Source: Streptomyces paradoxus (lineage in GTDB: Bacteria > Actinomycetota > Actinomycetes > Streptomycetales > Streptomycetaceae). From it: a DNA stretch of 64,000 nucleotides. The notes beneath the pieces are model-generated. The model ran no database searches. It saw only the letters and a program-made list of their open reading frames with translations, and had not been told where the DNA came from. The stretch spans positions 590,454-654,453 of the forward strand of contig NZ_JACHGV010000003.1 in NCBI RefSeq assembly GCF_014202475.1, read 5' to 3'. This document shows positions 63,124 to 64,000 of the stretch, piece by piece (within the stretch, counting starts at the first letter, position 1; the number at the start of each line of letters is the position of its first letter). The position numbers and the translations under genes were made by a program.

Positions 63124-64000
63124 GCCAGGGACCCGTCGGCACGTCGGACGTGGTGGTCGTCGGGGGCGGAGCCGCCGGCCTCAGCCTCGCGTACCGGCTG
63201 GTCGAGACCGGCGTAGCGACCGTGACCGTGGTGGAACCGCCGGACGGTCCCGCACGTCCGGCGGAGCGGACCTGGTGCTACTGGGACCAGGGCGACGACG
63301 ACTTCGGCGAAGCGGTCACCGCCACCTGGCCCCTGCTGCGGGTGCACGGCCCCGACGGCAGCCCGCTCACCGTCGATCCGGCCCCCTCGCGCTACCGCAT
63401 GGTGCGCTCCTCGGCCTTCGAACGACTCGTGCACGCACGGCTTGCGCGTGCGCCCGGCGGGCGGCTGCTGCGCGCCACGGCCGACACCGTGCGCGACGTA
63501 CCCGGCGGCGCGGAGGTCCGCTGCACGGCACCCGACGGCCGGACCCTGACGCTGCGCTCCCGCCACGTGTTCGACTCGCGGCCCCTGCGCGCCCTGCCCC
63601 CCGCCCGGACGCAGCTGCTGCAGCACTTCCGCGGCTGGTTCGTGCGCACCCGCGGCGACCGCTTCGACCCGGCGGTCGCCGACCTCATGGACTTCCGGGT
63701 GCCCCAGCCGCGGCACGGACTCGCCTTCGGGTACGTCCTGCCGCTGGCCCCGGACCGTGCGCTCGTCGAGTACACCGAGTTCTCGCGGGCCTCGCTGACC
63801 ACCGAGGCCTACGAGGCGGCGCTCGGCCACTACGCCCGCGAGGTGCTGCGCCTGGGCGAGTTCGGCGTGGAGACGGCCGAGCAGGGCGTCATCCCCATGA
63901 CCGACGCCCGCTTCCCCCGGCGGGCCGGGGCGGCCGTCTTCCGCATCGGGACGGCGGGCGGCGCGACCCGCCCCGCCACCGGCTACACCTTCGCGGCGGT
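63120..64000 (+). CDS. crtY: Lycopene cyclase CrtY, 5' part
   Basis: About 293 residues are in the window; the frame is open to the right edge. Dinucleotide-binding VVVVGGGAAGLSLAYRL at about 10-27, and RTWCYW (about 49-54), the conserved lycopene cyclase motif. Later family segments are present: VFDSRPL, FRGWFVRT, DFRVPQPRHGLAFGYVLPLAPDRALVEYTEFS. It cyclises lycopene to beta-carotene. Start at GTG 63120 (GTG at 63108 or 63111 also possible). Confidence 0.9.
   Translation, partial: MSQGPVGTSDVVVVGGGAAGLSLAYRLVETGVATVTVVEPPDGPARPAERTWCYWDQGDDDFGEAVTATWPLLRVHGPDGSPLTVDPAPSRYRMVRSSAFERLVHARLARAPGGRLLRATADTVRDVPGGAEVRCTAPDGRTLTLRSRHVFDSRPLRALPPARTQLLQHFRGWFVRTRGDRFDPAVADLMDFRVPQPRHGLAFGYVLPLAPDRALVEYTEFSRASLTTEAYEAALGHYAREVLRLGEFGVETAEQGVIPMTDARFPRRAGAAVFRIGTAGGATRPATGYTFAA

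Overview
The window is about 70% GC with dense high-GC codon use, many GTG starts and many gene families typical of Streptomyces (WhiB-like regulator, chitinase with DasR-type direct repeats, DUF1707, DUF4245, polyphosphate glucokinase, LitR/CrtY). It is best read as a stretch of a Streptomyces chromosome. The species cannot be named from the sequence. No tRNA, rRNA, CRISPR array or insertion sequence was seen.

Layout. (1) 1-3760: the 3' end of an Nramp-type metal transporter, a secreted GH18 chitinase with two DasR-like sites, and a three-gene membrane/lipoprotein set. (2) 3781-23721: the accessory core, a complete-looking Tad/Flp locus. It encodes CpaB, TadZ, two TadE-like proteins, TadA, TadB, TadC, a NarL-type sensor kinase and response regulator, a 77-aa Flp pilin, a TadG-like protein, a lipoprotein and an OmpA-domain protein. 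Around it lie two large proteins carrying the same prepilin signal: a 519-aa protein with an EF-hand-like loop, and an 852-aa protein ending in a PD-(D/E)XK nuclease-like domain. Possible immunity genes, a DUF192 gene and a lipoprotein/exported-protein pair follow. A TGGGCCCA-CGGGCCCA-like inverted motif recurs in the intergenic regions of this locus and nowhere else that I noticed. It marks a likely regulon. (3) 23831-27240: a flavin-dependent oxidoreductase, a GNAT acetyltransferase, a methyltransferase and an AlkZ-like winged-helix protein. (4) 28049-33065: prenyl diphosphate synthase, PIN-PhoH protein, lytic transglycosylase-like protein, AI-2E-type permease. (5) 33148-35326: ahpD, ahpC and divergent oxyR. 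(6) 35343-38880: PadR regulator plus an FtsX/MacB-like ABC transporter. (7) 39011-45951: SPFH protein, class A penicillin-binding protein, an RsbU/SpoIIE-like phosphatase with a SigB-type promoter, DUF402 protein. (8) 46035-58455: core metabolism: class II and class I fumarases, DUF1707, WhiB-like, GlpX, DUF4245, nitroreductase, XseB/XseA, IspH, polyphosphate glucokinase, DUF6542 protein, YchF. (9) 58541-59066: a RelE/Phd toxin-antitoxin pair. (10) 59177-64000: an operon of ECF sigma factor, DUF4397 surface protein, sortase and zinc-finger anti-sigma-like protein. It is divergent from a B12-binding MerR regulator (LitR/CarH type) followed by the 5' part of lycopene cyclase crtY. This is the edge of a light-inducible carotenoid cluster, with a long palindromic operator between the divergent genes.

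How the genes may work together. The most novel proposal is that the Tad/Flp machine exports pilin-tagged proteins, including a nuclease-like effector, under the locus's own two-component system acting at the shared GGGCCC motif. The pieces are visible; their assembly into one system is inference. Several genes (chitinase, ispH, ppgK, DUF1707, the toxin-antitoxin pair, litR) have a plausible -10 box 6-7 bases before the start codon and so are probably leaderless.
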